Positions 1 through 4,959 of a DNA stretch of 5,556 nucleotides are shown here, piece by piece. Positions within the stretch are counted from its first letter, which is position 1; each line of letters opens with the position of its first letter. The notes under the pieces are model-generated. The model searched no databases. It had not been told where the DNA came from and saw nothing but the letters and a program-made list of their open reading frames with translations. The translations under genes were made by a program, and so were the position numbers. The stretch is from DASRTE01 sp035316885 (GTDB taxonomy: Bacteria; Actinomycetota; Actinomycetes; Jiangellales; Jiangellaceae): NCBI GenBank assembly GCA_035316885.1, contig DATHII010000260.1, positions 1-5,556 of the forward strand. Direction: 5' to 3'.

Positions 1-87
1 CTGTAGCTCTCGACGGTGCGGCTCGGTCAGCGCTCGGAACGCGTCGCCGTCCCCAGCCCGCGCCCTGGTGATCAGGTTGGCTGTCAC
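1..87 (-). CDS. ECF sigma-70 family RNA polymerase sigma factor, N-terminal fragment (cut by left edge)
   Basis: The minus strand from a GTG at 87-85 reads M-T-A-N-L-I-T-R-A-R-A-G-D-G-D-A-F-R-A-L and then TEPHRRELQ, open to the window edge. The pattern L-I-x-R-A-R-A-G-D-x-x-A-F-x-x-L-x-x-P-x-R-R-E-L-Q is the start of region 2 of actinobacterial ECF sigma factors of the SigG/SigJ-like kind, which normally continue with the HCYRMLGS helix that contacts core polymerase. Such proteins direct RNA polymerase to stress or cell-envelope promoters. A second GTG lies one codon upstream (90-88); the AAGGG at 99-95 is better spaced for the GTG at 87. Only 29 residues are visible, so the subgroup and any C-terminal SnoaL-like domain cannot be judged. 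The family call comes from recalled motifs, not from a search. Confidence 0.72.
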   Translation of the reverse strand, partial: MTANLITRARAGDGDAFRALTEPHRRELQ

Positions 88-137
88 CACTCCACCCTTG
101 CGTCACGTTCTTCCCGCACCTTGTCGCACTTCCATCC

Positions 138-157
138 TGTATAGACACCGGCCGGTG
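138..157 (-). promoter_or_regulatory. Possible promoter and operator of the sigma-factor gene: -10-like TATACA beside a 12-bp palindrome
   Basis: On the minus strand TATACA occupies 143-138, about 50 bp before the sigma-factor GTG, a sensible distance for a -10 element. Immediately upstream, 146-157 is the perfect palindrome CACCGGCCGGTG, which would fall in the -10/-35 spacer where a repressor could block polymerase. No good -35 hexamer is visible at 16-18 bp spacing (CAGTTC at 17 bp). The palindrome is directly seen; the promoter and operator roles are inferred. GC-rich palindromes of this length also arise by chance in such genomes. Confidence 0.3.
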
Positions 158-308
158 GGCGAACTGGGCGGTTGGCGGACGCCCACTTTCCCGACGTCGC
201 GGTGTCTGCATCATCGACGGCTCGGACGATCCGGACGTGGGCGTGTGGCGAAACACCCGGAGTCAAGCTCTGATGAGTTTCAGCCGTCGGTCTTAGTCAT
301 GAGGTGGG

Positions 309-322
309 CGGGTGTCCACCCG
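309..322 (+). repeat. Short inverted repeat upstream of the SDR gene
   Basis: CGGGTG and CACCCG are separated by two bases (TC), forming a 14-bp imperfect-centre inverted repeat that ends 6 bp before the Shine-Dalgarno of the SDR gene. This position could suit a dimeric repressor site or a small leader hairpin. It would lie inside the coding region if the upstream GTG at 304 were used, which is one more reason to prefer the ATG at 343. A function is inference only; no family-specific operator was recognised. Confidence 0.3.
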
Positions 323-342
323 GGCACAGAAGGGAACCAGAG

Positions 343-1134
343 ATGATGCTGAAGGACAAGGTTGCGGTGATCTACGGAGCCGGAGGCGCCATCGGCGGTG
401 CTGTCGCACGCGCCTTTGCGGGCGAGGGGGCCGAGCTGTTTCTCACCGGGCGCCACCTGGCACCCGTCGAAGTTGTCGCCAAGGACATCGATTCGGCCGG
501 TGGATCCGCCGAGGCGGCGCAGGTCGACGTTCTCGACGAGCAGGCTGTGGACAAGCATCTACAATCCGTGATCGACAAGGCGGGCCGCGTCGATATCTCG
601 TTCAACGCGGTCGGGATCCCGGATGCGAAGATTCTGGGTGTGCCTCTGGTCGAGCTGGATGTCGAGCAGTTCTCCCTGCCGATCACGACCTACACCAGGT
701 CGTACTTCCTGACCGCACGCCTGGCGGCCCGGCGGATGGTTCCGAACAAATCGGGGGTGATCATGAGAGTCACCGCGAGCCACTCGCGGACGGGCATCCC
801 ACTGGTGGGAGGCTACGGTCCGGCGCAGGCCGCCATGGAGGCACTCACGCGCGGTCTATCCGCCGAGCTCGCACCTTCGGGCATTCGCGTGGTCGGTCTG
901 CGACCACAGGCCATGCCGGAGGCAGCCACGATCAAGGAGGCCTTCGAGCCTCGCGCCAAGGCATCGGGACTGACCTGGGAACAGTGGCAGGAGTTGCTCG
1001 CAAGCAGGACCCACCCGCGACGGCTCATGACACTCGAGGAGATGGCCAACGTGGCGGTCTTCATGGCTTCCGACAAGGCAAGCGGGATGACTGGAACAAT
1101 CGTCAACTTGACCATGGGCAGCCTGGACGACTAG
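343..1134 (+). CDS. SDR family protein (short-chain dehydrogenase/reductase fold) with degenerate active site
   Basis: This 263-residue protein has the length and layout of a classical SDR: a Rossmann dinucleotide-binding domain and a C-terminal helix-strand end. The glycine motif is G12-A-G-G-A-I-G18 after the first strand (VAVIY). R37 after strand two (FLTGR) would favour NADP. D62 (VDV) sits where the adenine-binding Asp is expected, and FNAVG at 87-91 stands for NNAG. The catalytic region is odd: S146 (TAS) and Y158 are present, but YxxxK reads Y158-G-P-A-Q162, so the lysine is replaced by glutamine (codon 826-828). The C-terminus, MANVAVFMASDKASGMTGT followed by VNLTMGSL, is typical of SDRs. 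I recall an actinobacterial SDR subgroup with similarly altered YxxxK and the same tail, so this is probably a family trait and not recent decay. The start at 343 is chosen for AGAAGGGA at 328-335; an in-frame ATG follows at 346 and a GTG at 304 lacks a ribosome site. Substrate unknown; the neighbours do not indicate one. Confidence 0.88.
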   Translation: MMLKDKVAVIYGAGGAIGGAVARAFAGEGAELFLTGRHLAPVEVVAKDIDSAGGSAEAAQVDVLDEQAVDKHLQSVIDKAGRVDISFNAVGIPDAKILGVPLVELDVEQFSLPITTYTRSYFLTARLAARRMVPNKSGVIMRVTASHSRTGIPLVGGYGPAQAAMEALTRGLSAELAPSGIRVVGLRPQAMPEAATIKEAFEPRAKASGLTWEQWQELLASRTHPRRLMTLEEMANVAVFMASDKASGMTGTIVNLTMGSLDD

Positions 1135-1231
1135 CGGCCTTGCCCCGAATTTCACTGAGGATAATGGCCGTGCCGGCTACGGATCAGAAGGTGGCCCGCC
1201 ATCTCAGCGCCTCACTGCCGGCCGTTCCGTG

Positions 1232-1253
1232 TGGCCCCCGGAGGGGAGGGCCA
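1232..1253. terminator. Terminator-like hairpin between convergent genes
   Basis: TGGCCC (1232-1237) pairs with GGGCCA (1248-1253) around a 10-base loop; two further C-G pairs are possible inside with a bulged A. It sits between the SDR stop (1134) and the methyltransferase stop (1278), which face each other, so it could serve either strand. There is no T-tract on either side, as is common in actinobacterial terminators, so the call rests on position and pairing alone. The rest of 1135-1277 shows nothing recognisable. Confidence 0.38.
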
Positions 1254-1277
1254 TGTTGTAGAACCATTCGACGCGAT

Positions 1278-2405
1278 CTACAGGATCAGCCGGTAGAAGC
1301 GCCAGTGGTCGGTGTCTATCGGGAGGACCTCCATCTCGCCGAAGCCAGCCTCGAGGGCGTACTGACGAAGCAACGAGGGACGCATAACGGCTCCGGTGGC
1401 TGCCGTCTGCGGGTCTCCCATGGCGCCGGGCAGGCAGGAGACCACGCTCCAGCCGTATTCATGCCGTTCCCGCTGCGAGGCAGGAGCGGTGAACTCGTCG
1501 TGGACTAATCCGTCGACCACCAGCAGTGCTCCGTCCTCGGAGAGCGTCTCCCGGGCTGCCCGGAGTGCTTCGACTGGTCGCGACATGTCATGGAGGGCCT
1601 CGAAGATCGTCACCAGGTCGTACCTGCCCGACATGCTGAGATCTGAGGCATTCAGGGCCGAGAAGGTCACTCGACCAGCCACGCCGGCTTGCTCGGCGTT
1701 CTGTCGGGCAACGGCGATGGCGTCTTGGTCGAGATCGATGCCGTCCACAACGATCGTGGGGTAGGCCTGGGCCATCGCGATGCTCGACCAGCCGGTGCCA
1801 CACGCCACGTCCGCGACGCGCGCAGGAGGCTCGGCCCTGAGCCGCGAGTCGACATCGGTGATCGCGGGGAGCCACTCCGTGCCCAGCAAGTTGATGAATC
1901 GAGCCCGGTTGGCCTCCGCTCGGCCCTCCGGCTCCCACGGCAGCGGCGGCAGCGTGCCGCCGACCCGGAACGCCTCCACCAGCTGTGGAAGCCGGCGGCC
2001 GGCGCGGACGATGTCGACGCCTGTGAGGGCCTCGAAGCGGACGTCGTCGGGGTCGGCGAGGACGGGGATGTGCTCCGGCGGCAATCGGTATCGGCGAACC
2101 AGTGGATCCGCCCGCGGGTCGTCAACCTCGACGAGCCCGCTCGCGGCGTGGTGCTCGAGCCACTCCCTCACATATCGCGCGGTCGTACCAGTGCGCTCGG
2201 CCAGCTGCGTTGACGTGGCCGGACCTCCCTTGGCGAGCGCCCGATAGAGCCCGAGTCGTTCACCCAGATAGACCGTGTAGAGCTCGAGCGCCCCCACGGC
2301 ATTGCCGAACAGCCGCTCGCGCAACGCTTCGGTCCGGCCAACCTCAGGTCCCGGATCGGCGGGAGTACCCCTCGCCTCGGACAGCTCGGGTCCGCCTTCG
2401 ACCAT
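1278..2405 (-). CDS. Class I SAM-dependent methyltransferase with N-terminal winged-helix domain (Rv2258c-like)
   Basis: The 375-residue protein has two parts. Residues about 30-110 form a winged-helix dimerisation-type domain (GALELYTVYLGERLGLY, then TSTQLAERTGTTARYVREWL and SGLVEVDD), as found in Rv2258c of Mycobacterium tuberculosis and related methyltransferases. Residues about 195-320 are a Rossmann methyltransferase core: motif I is VADVACGTG at 197-205, the acidic residue after strand two is in GIDLD (222-226), and EALHDM at 269-274 followed by LSEDGALLVVD (288-298) matches motifs after strand four and strand five. The long linker between them (about 110-190, with ARFINLLGTEWLP) is usual in this family. 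The methyl acceptor is unknown; such proteins are predicted to act on small molecules in the cytosol. The start was set at the ATG at 2405, not at the upstream ATG at 2435, because an AGGAGG lies 8 bp before it. The gene appears monocistronic: the upstream minus-strand sequence is a remnant ending 78 bp away. Confidence 0.9.
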   Translation of the reverse strand: MVEGGPELSEARGTPADPGPEVGRTEALRERLFGNAVGALELYTVYLGERLGLYRALAKGGPATSTQLAERTGTTARYVREWLEHHAASGLVEVDDPRADPLVRRYRLPPEHIPVLADPDDVRFEALTGVDIVRAGRRLPQLVEAFRVGGTLPPLPWEPEGRAEANRARFINLLGTEWLPAITDVDSRLRAEPPARVADVACGTGWSSIAMAQAYPTIVVDGIDLDQDAIAVARQNAEQAGVAGRVTFSALNASDLSMSGRYDLVTIFEALHDMSRPVEALRAARETLSEDGALLVVDGLVHDEFTAPASQRERHEYGWSVVSCLPGAMGDPQTAATGAVMRPSLLRQYALEAGFGEMEVLPIDTDHWRFYRLIL

Positions 2406-2413
2406 CACCGCCA

Positions 2414-2419
2414 CCTCCT
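2414..2419 (-). promoter_or_regulatory. Shine-Dalgarno site that fixes the methyltransferase start
   Basis: AGGAGG on the minus strand, 8 bp before ATG 2405-2403 and 5 bp before an adjacent in-frame GTG at 2408-2406. A perfect consensus at this spacing inside the longest possible frame shows that the first ten codons from 2435 are not translated. The alternative is that the GTG one codon earlier is used. Confidence 0.8.
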
Positions 2420-2483
2420 GTGCAGGTGCGCTCAACGGTCCCAGAGACTACGCAACGGGCCGAGCAGGCCCGGCGGTCGTTGT

Positions 2484-2847
2484 TCAGCGACGGGCGTACA
2501 TCGCGTCCTGTGCGTACCCGTCACGCGGCTGGCCGGTGTAGGCATCGATCTGAGGCGAGGTCGCGAACCGGTTGAGCCAGGTTCCAGACCACGTTGACCG
2601 CACCATCGGCACCGACGGCGAGCCCGGTGTAGTCGCCGTGGAACTCGTTGCAGTCCTTGCCCTCCGCGTTGACCACCTGGGGATCGGTGTGGCCGTCAGG
2701 CCCGCACACGGCCGGCCAGGCGGCCTGCGGCACGTACTGCCCGGCCCAGTGCGTCACCGAGATGTCGACATTCTCGGTCGGGGCACGGCCCGCACCGTCC
2801 GGCACGAGCGCTTCCCGTCCCGCGCATCCTGATTGCCGCTGCCCCAT
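2484..2847 (-). pseudogene. Frameshifted 3' remnant of a secreted sialidase/beta-propeller-like gene
   Basis: Minus-strand residues from about 2800 downward look like real protein: NVDISVTHWAGQYVPQAAWP, then AVCGPDGHTDP, KDCNEFHGDYTGLAV and GADGAVNVVW. The HGDYTGLA-x-x-x-DG-x-x-x-VVW pattern resembles the last blade of exo-alpha-sialidase/BNR-type secreted proteins, and the two cysteines (VCG, DCN) would suit an exported protein. After VVW the frame fails and stops at 2523. In the neighbouring frame the sequence continues sensibly as WLNRFATSPQIDAYTGQP, then RDGYAQDAMYARR and a TGA at 2486-2484. Removing one T from the TT at 2582-2583 (plus strand) joins the two parts as VVWTWLNRF. No start codon with a ribosome site exists upstream and family members are several hundred residues long, so only about the last 120 residues remain. 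The single-base change could be a sequencing error, but the missing 5' end still argues for a remnant. The homology near 2800-2847 is uncertain. Confidence 0.62.
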
Positions 2848-3010
2848 CCGCGGCGGGGTGACCCGCCCAGCGTTCTATGTCGACGGTGCATTGTTCCGGA
2901 CGGTCAACACCCCGACCGACCTGTCACGCACCGGAGCACGGGCACATGCGTGGGACACCATCTACGACTTCGGCGGGCCGCAGGCCAACGTCGCGCTGGC
3001 CGCAGCCGAT
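2823..3010 (+). pseudogene. Fragment of a small secreted protein of unknown function (FYVDGxLFRTVNTPTDL motif), frameshifted and truncated
   Basis: Plus-strand codons 2861-3010 read TRPAFYVDGALFRTVNTPTD, then LSRTGARAHAWDTIYDFGG and PQANVALAAAD. I recall similar cores (VDGxxFxTVNTPTDxSxTG followed by DTIYDxGGxQxNVA) in secreted actinobacterial hypothetical proteins, which go on with a D-x-N-G-G-R-W segment and end near CPVIPV. Neither of those is found in any frame after 3010, so the 3' part is missing. Just upstream, frame 2823-2858 reads RILIAAAPSAAG, like the end of a signal peptide, then hits TGA. Adding one G to the G-run at 2855-2858 would give AAG-VTRPAFYVDG, joining signal and core. 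No start codon or ribosome site is visible before 2823. The fragment lies head-to-head with the sialidase-like remnant, with the join somewhere around 2800-2850. An open frame from ATG 2648 to 3175 contains the core but is otherwise not protein-like. The core is fairly secure; the signal peptide reading is tentative. Confidence 0.5.
2852..2867. repeat. Perfect 6-bp hairpin with GTGA loop at the junction of the two remnants
   Basis: GGCGGG (2852-2857), GTGA, CCCGCC (2862-2867). It coincides with the G-run where the plus-strand fragment appears to lose its frame and lies near the join between the opposed remnants. A stable GC hairpin can promote slippage or small deletions; whether it did so here is inference. 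It may instead be simply part of a former coding sequence. Confidence 0.4.
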
Positions 3011-3200
3011 ATACATGGTTGTGCTGGCCCACCACAACCGACGCTACGCCCCGGCGCACGCGTCGCAGAACCCTTCGCCAGTAAGCAGGGCGAAGGCGGC
3101 CCAATGATTGGCGGCGGCGCACCTACGTGGGGAGCCCTCAACGAACGTCCTCAGGTCATGCCCGAAGGAGCGTAAACGCGGCCAGTGCTTCCTTGGCTGC
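3011..3200. other. Non-coding or decayed stretch between the remnants and the PhoX-like gene
   Basis: No confident gene lies in these 190 bp. On the minus strand one frame reads SFGHDLRTFVEGSPRRCAAA, then NHWAAFALLTGEGFCDACAG, and stops with TAG at 3046-3044. This has a natural-looking composition and may be the 3' end of another decayed gene, but no start or family was identified. The plus-strand frames here give no recognisable protein. The stretch also holds the 3072-3096 hairpin. Confidence 0.35.
3072..3096 (-). terminator. Hairpin downstream of the PhoX-like gene, possible terminator
   Basis: CCTTCGCC (3072-3079) and GGCGAAGG (3089-3096) form a perfect 8-bp stem with a 9-base loop. It begins about 105 bp beyond the stop of the minus-strand PhoX-like gene, so it may end that transcript, or a former plus-strand transcript. 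There is no T-tract on either side. The pairing is directly seen; the role is inferred. Confidence 0.4.
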
Positions 3201-4694
3201 TCAGACGCCTACGCGCTCCCACGGCCCCCAGATGGCAAAGCTCATGCCGTTGGATGCCTGGATGTTGACGTACAGCGTTCGCCCGTCGGGGGAGAACGTG
3301 GATCCGGCGAACTCGTCGTTGGTGCGGTTGGGGAGCCGGTTGAGCGCCAGGTCCCACAGCTGCCCGCCGCGCGACAGCCCGCGCAGGTAGTTGTCCTCGA
3401 TGTTGTCCTCGCAGATCACGAGTGTCCCGCGCGGACTGGCGGTGATGTTGTCCGGGAAGTCGAGGGTGTCGCGGTCGGGTGCCTGGTAGAGCAGCTGGAG
3501 GCGGCCGGAGCGGCAGTGGTAGGCCCAGATCTGGCCGGACCCCTTGCCGTACCCCGTCGGCCGGGGCGTCGAGATGTCCGGGCTCTCGGGGTCACCGCCA
3601 CCCTGCGTGGAGCAGAAGTAGACGACGTTGTCGTCGTAGACCGCGCCTTCGAGTCGGCTGAAGAATGCCGCGCCCTGCGCCCACCCCTGTCCGGCGACGT
3701 AGTGGATCGCCTCGTCGTTAGTCGTCGTGGGGGTGCCGTCGGGCAGCCGCGGGAAGTCCGGATCCGGGTCGTCGATGGGAACCCAGACGGTTTGGAAGGT
3801 CGCCCTCTGCCGTTGCCGGTCTGCGAGGGGAGCGTTGGGCAGGCCCGTGACGGCGAGCATGAACAGCTGGCCGCCGTCGACCAGTTCCCCGGCCTCCATG
3901 GGGTGGATCGGCGGTACGTACTTGAAGAAGCCCGATGGGAACCCGAAGTCGTCCTCGGTGAGAAAAGCCGCACCCTCGACCGGATCTATGGCGATCGCCT
4001 CGTGGGCGAAGCGCCCTGCCTTACGTACGGGTTGCGCACTCGCCGCGCCCTCGACCGGCACCTCGAAGACGTAGCCGTGCGGGCGGGTCAGCTGAGCGTT
4101 CTTGATGTATGTGGTGGGCGGGAGGGCGCCGCGGGTGAAGTCGTCGAAGACGTCGGGTCCGTTGATGGTCTCCTCGCACGTGACCCACGCTCCCCACGGC
4201 ATCGGCCCGCCCGAGCAGTTCATCATCGTCCCGGCGAGGCTGGCCCAGGACTCCGCCACGTTTCCCTCTCCGTCGACGACGACCGAGGTGGTGCCACCGC
4301 CAGCGCGGGAGTCGTAGGCAGGCGCGGTGGCAGAGAAGGGCGCCGGGGCAGGGTCGTTGATCTCGTGGTTGCGGATCAGGACCGCGCGGCCGTCGGGACC
4401 GGGAAAGGCGCCCATGCCGTCGTGCCGCCCGGGGATCCGGGTGCCGTCGGACAACTCCCGATCGGTCGGATCGGTGGTGTCGTGGAAGGAGCGGTAGGAG
4501 AAGCCCTCCGGAAGCCAAAGCCGCACCAGGCCGTCGCGCTGGTCCGGGATCGCCCGCAGGTGGCGGAAGTCCGGGCGGCTGCGGTCGGCCTGCGCCGGCA
4601 GTGCGAGGAACCCGGCGAGGGGTCCACCGACGACGGCACCACCGACGGTGACAGCCGCGCCGCGAAGCAGGGTCCGGCGATCGATCGTGGTCAT
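3201..4694 (-). CDS. PhoX/DUF839 family phosphatase-like protein with Tat signal peptide
   Basis: The 497-residue protein starts MTTIDRRTLLRGAAVTVGGA: a twin-arginine motif (R6-R7), a hydrophobic segment to about residue 33, and ALPAQA before a likely cleavage near residue 36. It should therefore be folded with its metals in the cytoplasm and exported by Tat. The mature part has PhoX hallmarks in order: LPEGFSYRSF (61-70), RNHE (108-111), GTMMNCSGG-x-x-PWG-x-W-x-TCEET (155-176, with C160 and C173), RFAHEAIAIDP (228-238, with E232), TEDD (246-249), GFFKYVP (255-261), CSTQGGG (361-367), CEDN (428-431) and a closing STFSPDGRTLYVNIQ strand. In characterised PhoX enzymes acidic residues and a cysteine at such motifs bind iron and calcium for phosphate-ester hydrolysis; NC160, E111 and E232 are the likely equivalents here. 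AGAGGGGGG (4709-4701) lies 6 bp before the ATG. No PhoP-type box was recognised upstream. Many DUF839 members are untested, so true phosphatase activity is probable but not shown. No frameshift or truncation seen. Confidence 0.9.
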   Translation of the reverse strand: MTTIDRRTLLRGAAVTVGGAVVGGPLAGFLALPAQADRSRPDFRHLRAIPDQRDGLVRLWLPEGFSYRSFHDTTDPTDRELSDGTRIPGRHDGMGAFPGPDGRAVLIRNHEINDPAPAPFSATAPAYDSRAGGGTTSVVVDGEGNVAESWASLAGTMMNCSGGPMPWGAWVTCEETINGPDVFDDFTRGALPPTTYIKNAQLTRPHGYVFEVPVEGAASAQPVRKAGRFAHEAIAIDPVEGAAFLTEDDFGFPSGFFKYVPPIHPMEAGELVDGGQLFMLAVTGLPNAPLADRQRQRATFQTVWVPIDDPDPDFPRLPDGTPTTTNDEAIHYVAGQGWAQGAAFFSRLEGAVYDDNVVYFCSTQGGGDPESPDISTPRPTGYGKGSGQIWAYHCRSGRLQLLYQAPDRDTLDFPDNITASPRGTLVICEDNIEDNYLRGLSRGGQLWDLALNRLPNRTNDEFAGSTFSPDGRTLYVNIQASNGMSFAIWGPWERVGV

Positions 4695-4939
4695 GGTGTG
4701 CCCCCCTCTGGTCGTACGAGTCCTCCGAAGAACCGACCCGACGCTAGCCGCTCAGCCTATGTGACGGAAGCGTCTCTATCGGGTGATCGGAGGGTGGCCG
4801 ACGATCGCCGCCACCGCCCGACCTGCCCTCGCCACGGCCCGCGTAGCTGGTTGCCACGAGTGCGGTCGCATTGTTCGACGACCTGGTGGACCCTTCAGCG
4901 GAAGACCGCAGCCCCGCGGTGAAGCACGGAGGTGAGCCC
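4695..4939. promoter_or_regulatory. Divergent intergenic region of the PhoX-like and LtrA-like genes
   Basis: These 245 bp must carry the promoters of both genes, which point away from each other. On the minus strand TTCCGT (about 4768-4773) and TAGCGT (about 4745-4750), 17 bp apart, are the best -35/-10 candidates for the PhoX-like gene and match the consensus weakly. On the plus strand TTGCCA at 4851-4856 is a -35-like hexamer with no good -10. A small hairpin (ACCGC 4905-4909 with GCGGT 4916-4920) precedes the LtrA-side ribosome site. No known regulator site was recognised. Confidence 0.3.
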
Positions 4940-4942
4940 ATG
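4928..4942 (+). promoter_or_regulatory. Strong ribosome-binding site and ATG that are out of frame with the LtrA-like gene
   Basis: GGAGGT (4928-4933) lies 6 bp before ATG 4940-4942, an excellent start signal. That frame reads MSSPDQTWGTGCGRC and ends at TGA 5045-5047 after 35 codons, whereas the LtrA sequence is in another frame (the one containing ATG 4981). One missing base between 4940 and about 4965 would place this ATG in the LtrA frame. As written, the site starts only a short overlapping peptide. Confidence 0.6.
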
Positions 4943-4959
4943 AGCAGCCCCGATCAGAC

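Noticed and set aside
242..255. GTGT...ACAC small hairpin as a regulatory leader
   Set aside because: A four-base stem is too short to separate from chance.
312..1508. 398-codon plus-strand open frame overlapping the SDR gene and the methyltransferase end
   Set aside because: Arg/Gly-rich, out-of-frame reading of the SDR gene that runs on into the antisense of the methyltransferase; no motifs or ribosome site.
1689..2247. Plus-strand open frames of 155-174 codons opposite the methyltransferase
   Set aside because: Antisense shadows; the minus strand carries clear methyltransferase motifs and a perfect Shine-Dalgarno.
2406..2435. Ten-codon N-terminal extension of the methyltransferase from ATG 2435
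   Set aside because: The AGGAGG that drives translation lies within it, and the ATG at 2405 is correctly spaced from that site.
2648..3175. 175-codon plus-strand open frame as one gene
   Set aside because: Its first 70 codons are antisense to the sialidase-like remnant and its last 55 match nothing; only the core at 2861-3010 looks like protein, so it is reported as a fragment.
2484..3200. Insertion sequence or transposase remnant as cause of the decay
   Set aside because: No transposase-like residues, terminal inverted repeats or target duplications could be found by eye.
3108..4922. Very long (604-codon) plus-strand open frame opposite the PhoX-like gene
   Set aside because: It is the antisense shadow of a GC-rich coding frame: composition is dominated by V, G, R, E and D repeats, it has no recognisable domain or ribosome site, and the minus strand encodes a complete recognised protein.
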